From: a bacterium (Candidatus Blackallbacteria) CG13_big_fil_rev_8_21_14_2_50_49_14
GTDB taxonomy: Bacteria > Cyanobacteriota > Sericytochromatia > UBA7694
Direction: 5' to 3'
DNA length: 64,000 nt
Assembly: GCA_002783405.1 (NCBI GenBank)
Contig: PFGG01000021.1
Coordinates: 42,379-106,378 of the forward strand
Shown: positions 35,788 through 43,721 of the stretch, piece by piece
How the letters are laid out: each line of letters opens with the position of its first letter
Numbering within the stretch: the first letter of the stretch is position 1
Position numbers and translations under genes: made by a program
The notes under the pieces: model-generated
Databases searched by the model: none
What the model was told of the DNA's origin: nothing
What the model saw: the letters and a program-made list of their open reading frames with translations, nothing else

Positions 35788-36054
35788 ATGGAACCCCTGG
35801 CCCTGATTGCTGCAGTTTCGATTTTTACGGCTGGCCTGACGATTGCGATCGGAGGCTATGGCTCCTCACGTGGGGAGGGAGAAGCCTTGGCCAAAGCGAT
35901 TGAGGCGGTTTCGCGCCAGCCTGAATCGGCCAACGAAATTACCCGTTTGTTTTTTATTGGCGCGGCGATTGTTGAATCGGTCGCGATTTATGCGTTGGTG
36001 ATAGCCCTGATCATTCTCTTTGCAAACCCTTTTCTGGGTTTGTTTGTGAAATAG
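35788..36054 (+). CDS. atpE: ATPase c subunit (N-type, two-carboxylate)
   Basis: An 88-residue hairpin of two membrane helices that makes the rotor ring. Ion site by alignment to Ilyobacter tartaricus: Glu30 at the Gln32 position, Glu63 at Glu65, Ser64 at Ser66, Val65 at Thr67 and Tyr68 at Tyr70. The polar loop RQPESANE joins the helices. The second carboxylate in helix 1 (RGEGEALAKA) is a hallmark of N-type c subunits. The loss of the Thr leaves the coupling ion, H+ or Na+, open. Confidence 0.94.
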   Translation: MEPLALIAAVSIFTAGLTIAIGGYGSSRGEGEALAKAIEAVSRQPESANEITRLFFIGAAIVESVAIYALVIALIILFANPFLGLFVK

Positions 36055-36057
36055 CCT

Positions 36058-36810
36058 ATGAGTTTTAATCCGCTGACCTTTCTGTTTGAACTGATCAACT
36101 TTCTGCTTTTGGTCTGGCTTTTGCGTAAATTGCTGTACAAACCCGTGATTCAGGTCTTGGCAGACCGCCGGCGCTTTATTCAGGAGCGCCTGGAGGCTGC
36201 GCGCGCCAAAGAAGTGGAGCTTGAAAAGCTTCAATCGGATTACCAGCATTTGCTGATTGAGCTGGATGAACAGCGTGAGCAGGCCATGACCCGGCTGCGT
36301 GGTGAATTGGAACAGGAGAAAGGGAATTTACAAAAAGCCCTGCAAGCGGATTTAGACAATGAAAAGCTCAGGGCCCGCAGTTTTATTGAAAATGAAAAAC
36401 GCTCTTTGAATGAGGATATTCGCCAGGAAGCGATCCAGGCAGCCTTGCATTATACGATTCGATTTTTGCGTAAAATCAAAGATCCACTTTTGGAACAGAA
36501 ATTGGTTTCTCTGGCATTAGAAACCGTAGAGAGCCTGGTCGAAAACCGTTATGAAGAATTCGCCGCTGAAATCCGTGAGCGGGGTGAAATTCAGGTTGAA
36601 ACGGCGGTGAAGGTCGGGCATGCCCTGAGCACCGAAGTGATTCAGGCTTTGCAGAAGATTTTTGGCGAAGAATGTCCCATTGGCTTGCATTATAAGCCAG
36701 AACTGGAGGCGGGGGTGCGTATTTATCTGGGCTCGCATCTGGTAGACGCTTCTCTGCGTGGACATTTGGAAACCTGGGGCCAGGAGCTGGAGACCCATGT
36801 CAAAAACTGA
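36058..36810 (+). CDS. atpF: ATPase b/delta-type peripheral stalk subunit
   Basis: A 250-residue subunit, longer than the usual 160. One N-terminal membrane helix (FLFELINFLLLVWLLRKLLY), a long charged helix (about 35-140), then an ordered C-terminal part (GHALSTEVIQALQKIFGEECP ... VRIYLGSHLVDASLRGHLETWGQEL) that corresponds to the end of the delta subunit. N-type operons lack a separate atpH, and this fused form takes its place. It starts 3 bases after atpE and overlaps atpA by 14 bases. Confidence 0.9.
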   Translation: MSFNPLTFLFELINFLLLVWLLRKLLYKPVIQVLADRRRFIQERLEAARAKEVELEKLQSDYQHLLIELDEQREQAMTRLRGELEQEKGNLQKALQADLDNEKLRARSFIENEKRSLNEDIRQEAIQAALHYTIRFLRKIKDPLLEQKLVSLALETVESLVENRYEEFAAEIRERGEIQVETAVKVGHALSTEVIQALQKIFGEECPIGLHYKPELEAGVRIYLGSHLVDASLRGHLETWGQELETHVKN

Positions 36811-38314
36811 TTTCAGCCAGAAATTGCGCTCTCAGTACCAGGCTGCGGTGCAGTCCTCGTCGCTTGAGGTGCAGCAGGGGCAGCAGGGTTGGGTCGAGTC
36901 GGTGATGGGATCGGTGGTCACCATTTCGGGTTTGAAGCAGGCTCAGTATTATGAACTTCTGCGCTTTGAACACCAGGCGCGGGGAATGGTGGTGGATATC
37001 ACGCCGACCCGGATCCGTGCTGTACTTTTAGAAAAAACGGTTTTTCCAAAGGTCCGTTCGGCGGTGACCTGCACCGGCCAACTGGTTTCTGTGCCGGTTT
37101 CAGAACAGATGCTGGGGCGTTTGCTGGATCCCTTGGGCAATGCCTTGGACGGGGGGCCCGCCTTGGTGTCTTCGCTTTATTATCCCGTTGAGCGCGATGC
37201 TTCTCCGATGTTTGAGCGGGAATTGGTTCAGGAACAGCTGTATACGGGCATCAAGGTCATTGATGCGCTCTTTCCGGTGGGCAAAGGCCAGCGCGAGCTG
37301 ATTCTGGGCGACCCCGCCACAGGAAAAACCACCCTGGTTCTGGATACGATTTTAAATCAGCAGGGCAAAGACGTGATTTGTGTCTATGTGGCGATTGGTC
37401 AGAAAAAACAGGCGGTGCTGGATGTCTGGAATCAACTTCAGCGCAAGGGTGCGATGGATTATACGGTTTTGATCTGTGCGACGGCAGATGATTATGAGGG
37501 CACCCAGTTTATCGCGCCCTATGCCGGCACGGCTGTGGCTGAGTTTTTTCTCGATCGGGGCCAGGATGTTTTGATTGTGTATGATGACCTCAGCAAGCAT
37601 GCCTATACCTGGCAGACGATTTCACTTTTGCTCAAACGTCCGCCGGGCCGTGAAGCCTTTCCAGGGGATATTTTTTATGTGCATTCACGTTTGCTTGAGC
37701 GGGCTTGTAACCTTGCCAATGGCGGCTCACTGACTGCGCTTCCGATTGTTGAAACCCAGGCTGGCCGGCTTTCTTCGTATATTCCCACCAATTTGATTTC
37801 GATTACCGATGGTCAAATCAATCTGGATACTGGGCTGTTTAATATCAACCAAAGGCCTGCGGTGGATATTGGGCGTTCTGTCTCACGGATTGGGGGCAAG
37901 GCTCAATTGCCTGCTTTTCGGAGTGTTGCCGAGCATTTGCGTTTGGACTACGCCCAGTTTTTAGAGTTGGAAGTCTTTACCCGTCTGGGGGTGCGGGTTA
38001 TGGGGGAAACGGCTCAGATTCTTGAGCGTGGCCAGCGTTTGCGTGCCTTGCTCAAGCAGTCGAAACATGCGCCTTTGGCTTGGGAGGAACAAGTCTTGAT
38101 TTTTTGGCTGCTCAATGCGGGGTTTTTGGATGCCCATGCAGTTGAACGGGTTTCAGAACTGAGTATGTCTTGGGTTGAAATGGTGCGGCAAAAGGATTCA
38201 GGAGCGCTTCAGACGCTTTTAGAGAGAAAAAACCTGAGTACAGAGCTTGAAGAGCAGCTTTTGGCATTGGCTCAGCGCTTTGAGGAAGGAGCCGCAGATG
38301 TCAGATACGCGTGA
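36797..38314 (+). CDS. atpA: ATPase alpha subunit (N-type)
   Basis: A 505-residue nucleotide-binding subunit of the F1 head. Walker A is GDPATGKT (residues 171-178), a variant of GDRQTGKT; VPTNLISITDGQINL and NQRPAVDIGRSVSRIGGKAQ are conserved. Non-catalytic sites and contact to beta are implied. The ATG at 36797 lies inside atpF. It overlaps atpG by 17 bases. Confidence 0.95.
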   Translation: MSKTDFSQKLRSQYQAAVQSSSLEVQQGQQGWVESVMGSVVTISGLKQAQYYELLRFEHQARGMVVDITPTRIRAVLLEKTVFPKVRSAVTCTGQLVSVPVSEQMLGRLLDPLGNALDGGPALVSSLYYPVERDASPMFERELVQEQLYTGIKVIDALFPVGKGQRELILGDPATGKTTLVLDTILNQQGKDVICVYVAIGQKKQAVLDVWNQLQRKGAMDYTVLICATADDYEGTQFIAPYAGTAVAEFFLDRGQDVLIVYDDLSKHAYTWQTISLLLKRPPGREAFPGDIFYVHSRLLERACNLANGGSLTALPIVETQAGRLSSYIPTNLISITDGQINLDTGLFNINQRPAVDIGRSVSRIGGKAQLPAFRSVAEHLRLDYAQFLELEVFTRLGVRVMGETAQILERGQRLRALLKQSKHAPLAWEEQVLIFWLLNAGFLDAHAVERVSELSMSWVEMVRQKDSGALQTLLERKNLSTELEEQLLALAQRFEEGAADVRYA

Positions 38315-39134
38315 AATTGAAGGCCGGATTCGCGGTTATCAGGCGATCGGCAAGATTATCCTGTCGATGAAATCCTTGGCTTCTTTTAATTTGCAGCAGG
38401 CACAGGAGAGTATTCAGCAGATACGGGCCTATGAGTCTCAGATTTACCATGCACTTGGCGATTTTATGCGTTTGTTTCCCAGTCAGGTGACCCCTTTTCG
38501 GAAGGGGCGCAAACTGGTGATTGTGCTGGGTTCTGATCAGGGGCTTTGTGGGCAGTTTAATCAGTCGCTTTTGCATGCTGCGCAGGCTTCGTTGGCTGCT
38601 TCCGGGCCCGAGACTGGGTTTGTTTTGGCCGGACGGCGTTTGCAGGAAGATTTTCAGCCGGAACCCCTTTTGAAACTGTCTGCGCCCTCTGACTTACACA
38701 GTATTTATCATCGAACCAGTCAGATTTTGGGGTTTGTGCATCAGGCCTATGTGGAGGGCGCGTTTCAGCAGGTGGAGGTGATCTTTAACCGCTTTGAAGG
38801 ACTGGGTGCTTACCATGTCCGTACCCATGCTCTTTTGCCTTTGCCGCAGGGTACCAGCAGCCGTCGATCTGTTTTAATCGATGTGGCCCCTGAGGTGCTC
38901 TTTGCCAGTCTCTTGAGTGAATATTTTTATATGGAGCTTCACCGGGCTTTTTTGGAGTCTTTTCTGTCTGAAAATGGGGTACGCCTGGTGAATATGAATC
39001 AGGCTTCGCATAATATTGAGCAGCGGATTGAATCCCTGGAAAATGAAAGCCATTTCGCGCGTCAAAACGAATTGACCGATGAGCTGAATGAAATCATGGG
39101 CTCCTATTCCGTGATTGTGGGAGAGGGGCAATGA
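38298..39134 (+). CDS. atpG: ATPase gamma subunit (N-type)
   Basis: A 278-residue central stalk subunit that turns inside the alpha3beta3 head. The N-terminal helix REIEGRIRGYQAIGKIILSMKSLA, LVIVLGSDQGLCGQFNQSL near 75 (the GSDxGLCG motif) and the C-terminal helix EQRIESLENESHFARQNELTDELNEIMGSY are clear. Divergent from the standard E. coli type but with all parts. It overlaps atpD by 4 bases. Confidence 0.93.
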   Translation: MSDTREIEGRIRGYQAIGKIILSMKSLASFNLQQAQESIQQIRAYESQIYHALGDFMRLFPSQVTPFRKGRKLVIVLGSDQGLCGQFNQSLLHAAQASLAASGPETGFVLAGRRLQEDFQPEPLLKLSAPSDLHSIYHRTSQILGFVHQAYVEGAFQQVEVIFNRFEGLGAYHVRTHALLPLPQGTSSRRSVLIDVAPEVLFASLLSEYFYMELHRAFLESFLSENGVRLVNMNQASHNIEQRIESLENESHFARQNELTDELNEIMGSYSVIVGEGQ

Positions 39135-40492
39135 GCGGGGTTATTCAGGCCATCAAAGAAAGCGTGGTCGAAGTCGTATTCAGCAGCGATATTCCTGAAT
39201 ACCAGGAGGTTTTAACCGTTACTGCCACGGGAACGGTGCTGGAAGTGGCCATTCTTAAAGATCAGCATACCTGTCTGTGTATTGTTTTGGGTAAAACCCT
39301 GGGGCTGGCAAGGGGAATGGGGGTTGAACGCAGTTTTCGGGGGCCCGTGGTTCGGGTCGGTGAGGCAGTCTTGGGGCGTGCGCTCAATGCCTTGGGGGAA
39401 CCAATTGATCAACAGGGGGCTCTGGGAGCGGGGCCTGATTATCCGGTATATCGTTCTTCGCCCTTGATTGTGGATCAGAATCCTCGCAAGGTTTTACTGG
39501 AAACGGGGATTAAATTGATTGATCTCTTAACTCCCTTTGTTAAAGGGGGGAAAATTGGTCTTTTTGGCGGCGCTGGGGTTGGTAAAACCATTCTTTTGAC
39601 CGAATTTGTCTATAAAATTATTACGGTTCAGAAGGGGGTTTCGATCTTTGCCGGGATTGGTGAACGGATTCGCGAAGCCCATGAACTGTGGCATGAACTC
39701 AAGCGCATGCAGGTGCTGGATAAATCCACTGTGATTCTGGGGCAGATGAACGAACCCCCCGGGGTGCGTTTTCGTGCAGTTTTTCCGGCGATTGCCATGG
39801 CTGAGTATTTTCGCGATGAAATGGGCACGGATGTGCTGCTGCTGATCGACAATATTTTTCGCTTTGCCCAGGCGGGTATGGAGGTCTCTACGCTTTTGGG
39901 ACGTTTGCCTGCCCGGGCTGGGTATCAGCCCACCCTGAAGCAGGAACTGGCGATGGTCGAAGAGCGGATTACCTCGACTGAAAACGCTTCAATTACCTCT
40001 GTTCAGGCCATTTATGTCCCTGCAGATGATATCACCGATCCTGCCCCGGCTTCGGCCTTCAGCCATTTGGATACCGCGATTATTCTTTCACGTGAGCGGG
40101 CTTCCAAGGGTTTTTATCCCTCGATTGATCTGCTGGCTTCCAGCAGCAAACTGCTGGACCCCGATGTGGTGGGCCTTGAGCATTACCAGACGGCTTTAAA
40201 TCTGCGTTTTCATTTGCAGCGCTATAAGGATTTGGAAGATGTGATTGCGATGTTGGGTCTCGAAGAATTGACGCCTTCAGATCGTTTGATTGTTGAACGT
40301 GCCCGAAAGCTTGAGCGTTTTTTAACCCAGCCTTTCTTTACCACTGAGGTTTTTACTGGGCGCAAAGGCCGCCATGTACCTCTGGCAGAGACAATACGGG
40401 GATGCAGTGAAATCATGGCTGGGGCATGGGATGCGGTGGATGAATCCCATTTTTACCTGATTGGGGGCGTCGATGAAATCGCTCGCGCTTGA
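39131..40492 (+). CDS. atpD: ATPase beta subunit (N-type)
   Basis: A 453-residue catalytic subunit. Walker A GGAGVGKT (residues 146-153), catalytic-site GERIREAHELWHELK near 180 (the canonical GERTREG is altered to GERIREA), Walker B DVLLLIDNIFRFAQAG near 235 and the DELSEEd-like C-terminus is reduced to LTPSDRLIVERARKLERFL. In usual N-type operons atpD is first; here it follows atpG. It overlaps atpC by 20 bases. Confidence 0.95.
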   Translation: MSGVIQAIKESVVEVVFSSDIPEYQEVLTVTATGTVLEVAILKDQHTCLCIVLGKTLGLARGMGVERSFRGPVVRVGEAVLGRALNALGEPIDQQGALGAGPDYPVYRSSPLIVDQNPRKVLLETGIKLIDLLTPFVKGGKIGLFGGAGVGKTILLTEFVYKIITVQKGVSIFAGIGERIREAHELWHELKRMQVLDKSTVILGQMNEPPGVRFRAVFPAIAMAEYFRDEMGTDVLLLIDNIFRFAQAGMEVSTLLGRLPARAGYQPTLKQELAMVEERITSTENASITSVQAIYVPADDITDPAPASAFSHLDTAIILSRERASKGFYPSIDLLASSSKLLDPDVVGLEHYQTALNLRFHLQRYKDLEDVIAMLGLEELTPSDRLIVERARKLERFLTQPFFTTEVFTGRKGRHVPLAETIRGCSEIMAGAWDAVDESHFYLIGGVDEIARA

Positions 40493-40886
40493 ATTATTAA
40501 CCCCTGAACATCACTCACACTGGCAAGTTCGTTATCTCAGTCTGGATGACACCCTGGGACGGTTCGGAATTCAACCGGGTCATCAGCCTTTTCTGACCCC
40601 TCTGCAGCGTTCGGTTGGCTATTTTGAAGATATTGAGGGGGTTCGCCATTTTTTAGCCCATGACAGTGGCATTTTACGGGTAGAAATCGGTAGCCGTGTG
40701 TTTTTAATGGCCCGTGTCATTTTGATAGGCCCGTCTTTACAGGTTTTGGAACAGGAACTGGACGAGCGCATACGACAGGTTGAACTGGGCAGTGAGATGA
40801 TGCGTGAAAATATTCACAATCTTCAGAAAACCTTATTAAAACAAATTCTTTCGCTGGATACCCACCTTCTGAAAGGCATTGTATGA
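40473..40886 (+). CDS. atpC: ATPase epsilon subunit (N-type)
   Basis: A 137-residue subunit. The N-terminal beta-sandwich (SLALELLTPE, GRFGIQPGHQPFLTPL, VGYFEDIEGVRHFLAHDSGILRVE) is followed by a C-terminal helical hairpin. Epsilon couples the central stalk to the c ring and can inhibit hydrolysis. The ATG at 40473 is chosen over one at 40461 because the sandwich starts there. It overlaps AtpQ by 4 bases. Confidence 0.9.
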   Translation: MKSLALELLTPEHHSHWQVRYLSLDDTLGRFGIQPGHQPFLTPLQRSVGYFEDIEGVRHFLAHDSGILRVEIGSRVFLMARVILIGPSLQVLEQELDERIRQVELGSEMMRENIHNLQKTLLKQILSLDTHLLKGIV

Positions 40887-41191
40887 ATCCTTTTGAAGAG
40901 GAAGTCAAGTTCAAACTGAAGCAGCGGCAAAAACCACAAAGCCATCATCTCTGGGTGGCCTTGAGTCTGATTGGTTCTGTGGGCTGGTTGTTTATTTTGC
41001 CCACCGTGGGGGGAGCCTATCTGGGCTGGTGGCTGGACGGGCAATACCGTCACGGCCAACATTCCTGGACGCTGACCTGTCTTCTGCTGGGCCTGGGAGC
41101 AGGTGTTTATCTGCTTTACAGGCAGGTCTATCTGCCCAGCTTGAAAGCTGAACCCGATCAAAAAAAAGACAGAGATTCAGACGGGCTTTAA
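40883..41191 (+). CDS. atpQ: N-type ATPase subunit AtpQ (AtpI-like)
   Basis: A 102-residue protein with two membrane helices. SLIGSVGWLFILPTVGGAYLGWWLDGQY (about residues 30-57) is the typical AtpI/AtpQ pattern, followed by a second helix TLTCLLLGLGAGVYLLYRQVY. It ends with a charged tail. In other N-type operons AtpQ sits between atpC and atpR; here it is last, because the operon order is rotated. Confidence 0.85.
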   Translation: MNPFEEEVKFKLKQRQKPQSHHLWVALSLIGSVGWLFILPTVGGAYLGWWLDGQYRHGQHSWTLTCLLLGLGAGVYLLYRQVYLPSLKAEPDQKKDRDSDGL

Positions 41192-41193
41192 AT

Positions 41194-41224
41194 AAGGCGC
41201 TGCAAACTTCCTATAAAGCGCCTT
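41194..41224 (+). terminator. Weak hairpin after the ATPase operon
   Basis: AAGGCGCT (41194-41201) pairs with AGCGCCTT (41217-41224) over a 15-base loop. It begins right after the atpQ stop. No T-run follows, so a Rho-dependent or RNA-end-protecting role is as likely as intrinsic termination. Confidence 0.35.
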
Positions 41225-41363
41225 CATTCAACTAAAATTAAAATAAGTTTAAAATAAGGGAAATTAATGTTTAAAACAAACAGCTTGAGATTAAGGATGC
41301 CCTATAAATTCATTATCAAATTCAAGTGTTTTTAACCTGTAGTTTAAAAAGAGGGGTTTTGCA

Positions 41364-41960
41364 ATGCAAATATCTGAAATGATTCGCCCGATTTATATGC
41401 CGACCAATACAGCTTTAATAGCCTCAGATACGGGCACGACTCCGCCTCCTGCAAGCCCCAATCCAACAGTGAATCCCTACAATACCCATGTTGATGGCCT
41501 GATTACCTCCACGATTTTTGGGGGCATTGCCGGAAAGAATATGGGCAAATTGGTTTTCAATAATGGCCAACCAGCAGGTTCTGGCCTGGATTCTGTTCTG
41601 AAAAATTCCTATCTTCGCCAGGCGGGCATCAGTGCGGGCATTGGCGCCGGTGTTTATGGGGGCATGTCTGTTCTGAAGCAGGGCATTGGCATGATGAGCG
41701 GCAAACAGGATGCCGCCGGTGCTGCCGCGAATATTATTACCGATACCCTGCGCGGGGGAGCTGCCGGTTTAGGCGCTTCTGCTGGCGGTGGTCTGACAGG
41801 CCTGGCCATGCGGGCCATGGGCATGACGGGAACCTTTGGCACGATTGTGACCTTTGTGGGCGGTGCGATTGGAGCCACCGTGGGGGGCAGTCTGCTCGAA
41901 GCCACAGGCGCACGTGAGGGTCTGATCAAAGCCTTTGGCTCAACCAAAGCTGCCGCCTGA
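41364..41960 (+). CDS. Glycine-zipper hydrophobic protein
   Basis: A 198-residue protein of the same plan as 21391-21933: a polar Pro/Thr N-terminus (about 45 residues, SDTGTTPPPASPNPTVNP) and glycine zippers (IFGGIAGKNMGK, AGISAGIGAGVYGGMS, GGAAGLGASAGGGLTG, FVGGAIGATVGGSL). It ends GSTKAAA. GAGGGG precedes the ATG and a strong terminator follows, so it is its own transcription unit. No known domain. Confidence 0.7.
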   Translation: MQISEMIRPIYMPTNTALIASDTGTTPPPASPNPTVNPYNTHVDGLITSTIFGGIAGKNMGKLVFNNGQPAGSGLDSVLKNSYLRQAGISAGIGAGVYGGMSVLKQGIGMMSGKQDAAGAAANIITDTLRGGAAGLGASAGGGLTGLAMRAMGMTGTFGTIVTFVGGAIGATVGGSLLEATGAREGLIKAFGSTKAAA

Positions 41961-41978
41961 TTCTGTGAAAGTTTTTTC

Positions 41979-42010
41979 AGCCCCATACCCGGTATGGGGC
42001 TTTTCTCTTT
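41979..42010 (+). terminator. Intrinsic terminator
   Basis: A near-perfect palindrome (AGCCCCATACC, then GGTATGGGGCT) with a very short loop is followed by TTTTCTCTTTT. It ends the glycine-zipper gene 19 bases after its stop. Confidence 0.85.
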
Positions 42011-42080
42011 TCCCGACAAATAAGTGTCTTTGTTACTCCTGCTACAGTCATTCAGGGCAGGCTGGCGTAAAATAAAGCCT

Positions 42081-43574
42081 ATGCGAATTTTAGAATGGTT
42101 GACCGGTGCGCGCCGGGGTGAAATAGCCCAGACCCTATACAGTTTTCTGGCTTTGTTTTTTTTGCTGCTCTCTTATTATTTGGTCAAACCTCTGCGCAAT
42201 TCTCAGTTTTTGAGCAGCTTTGATCCCAATATTCTGCCCTTGTTTTACCTGATTACCCCGATTATTTCGCTGATTGTGACCAAGATTTTTAACCATTTCT
42301 GCGATCGGATCCCCAAATACCGTCTGATGGTTTTGACGTATTTTCTGTTGATGGCCTGTAAATTGGTTTTCCTGGTCTATCTCCCCCTGGGGGGGAAAGT
42401 GGCAATGGTGATCTTTTATTTCTGGGCTTCAGTATATTTTCTGCTGGCGGTGGCCCTGCTCTGGAGCTGTATCAACACGATTTTTTCGCCCGATCAAGGC
42501 GAGCGCAGCTTTGGTTTTGTTGCCTTGGGAGGAACCATTGGCAATATCTTTGGGGCTGTGGTTTCGAGCTGGATTGCGCGCAGCCCCTTTAAGGACCAGG
42601 CGCTTTTGGTGGCTTCACTGGCCATGGGAGCTGCCTTGGGTTTGATTCTGCTGGCAATTAAAACCCGTGAAGCCAAACAGGATGCTGTGGAGCATGCCCC
42701 CGCACAAGACCAGGAGCTTTCACATCGTGTCTCTTCACGCGGATGGGCTGATTTGGGAGAATTGTGGATCAATCGCTATATTCGCGGCATTGCTGTGATG
42801 GTCTTTGCCTTGGCGCTTTTCAATACTGTGGTGGATTTTCAGAGCCAGAAAATGATCGATACCACCTATTCTGAATCCAATTACGCCAGGCATTTCGCTT
42901 GGCTGCAAAAGCCCCCTGCTGAAGGCCAGGCATTTTTACAAAATCTGCGCCAAATGCCGGTGAGCGAACAGCGACCTGCGATGCATAAATTCATGAGCAA
43001 GACGCCTGCTGATGCGCCCCGTTTTGAAAAAGCGTGGAAAGCCTATACCGATCAAAAAGAAACAGATATGCGCGATTTCTTTTCTCGCACCTATACGTAT
43101 CAGGGGATTTTGGGAGCCTTTCTCTTGTTGGTAATTTCACGCCTGCTCTTTCGCCATGTGGGTTTGCGTTTCTCTACCCTGATTTTACCTGTCTTTTCTC
43201 TTTTGGTGGGTTTGGCCCTGTTTTTTCCCTTGGAAATTATGGTCTTGCAGGTTTTGATGGTGGTCGGCGGATCGCTCAATTATTCTCTGAACAATGCTAC
43301 CAAGGAACTGCTCTATACCGTGACCTCTGAAGACGCGCGCTTTAAACTGAAACCCTTGATTGAAGGGCCGGTGATGCGTTTTGGAGACGTTTCTGCCTCC
43401 TTGATCAAATTGGTTTTGGGGTTTGTGCTGGTCAACCTGCTGAAAAGCCCAACACACTATGCAGATTGGTTGAGCCTGGTTCTGGCGCTGGGGGTGGTAG
43501 CTTTCTGGATGGTGACCATCAGCTATACGGGTGGGCACTATGATCAACTCAAACGCAAGAAGTCTTCAGAATAA
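42081..43574 (+). CDS. NTT-type nucleotide transporter-like protein
   Basis: A 497-residue protein of twelve or so helices. FLLLSYYLVKPLRNSQFLS near 25, FGFVALGGTIGNIFGAVVSSW near 150 and NNATKELLYTVTSEDARFKLKPLIEG near 395, then RFGDVSASLIKL, match the ATP:ADP antiporter/Npt family. It carries about 80 extra residues between two helices (after DFQSQKMIDTTYSE), mostly charged. Substrate may be a nucleotide, or these may be non-nucleotide relatives. The ATG at 42081 has a TAAAAT box 7 bases before and no Shine-Dalgarno; the frame extension to 42024 is rejected. Confidence 0.85.
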   Translation: MRILEWLTGARRGEIAQTLYSFLALFFLLLSYYLVKPLRNSQFLSSFDPNILPLFYLITPIISLIVTKIFNHFCDRIPKYRLMVLTYFLLMACKLVFLVYLPLGGKVAMVIFYFWASVYFLLAVALLWSCINTIFSPDQGERSFGFVALGGTIGNIFGAVVSSWIARSPFKDQALLVASLAMGAALGLILLAIKTREAKQDAVEHAPAQDQELSHRVSSRGWADLGELWINRYIRGIAVMVFALALFNTVVDFQSQKMIDTTYSESNYARHFAWLQKPPAEGQAFLQNLRQMPVSEQRPAMHKFMSKTPADAPRFEKAWKAYTDQKETDMRDFFSRTYTYQGILGAFLLLVISRLLFRHVGLRFSTLILPVFSLLVGLALFFPLEIMVLQVLMVVGGSLNYSLNNATKELLYTVTSEDARFKLKPLIEGPVMRFGDVSASLIKLVLGFVLVNLLKSPTHYADWLSLVLALGVVAFWMVTISYTGGHYDQLKRKKSSE

Positions 43575-43721
43575 AGACTGTCAAAGCTTTTTCGCTTCAT
43601 TGCAAAAATTAATATTTTGAATACTTCCCATTCTTAAAATCAGCCTCTAAAATAGACAAGTTTTTTCTCAATTGATGAACTGACTGTGTTTATTTTGGTT
43701 GCTTGTGAATGGGGCGCGTTG

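Noticed and set aside
42024..42080. Longer N-terminus for the NTT-type transporter
   Set aside because: It would start before the TAAAAT box and lies just after the terminator of the previous gene; the ATG at 42081 fits the family start.
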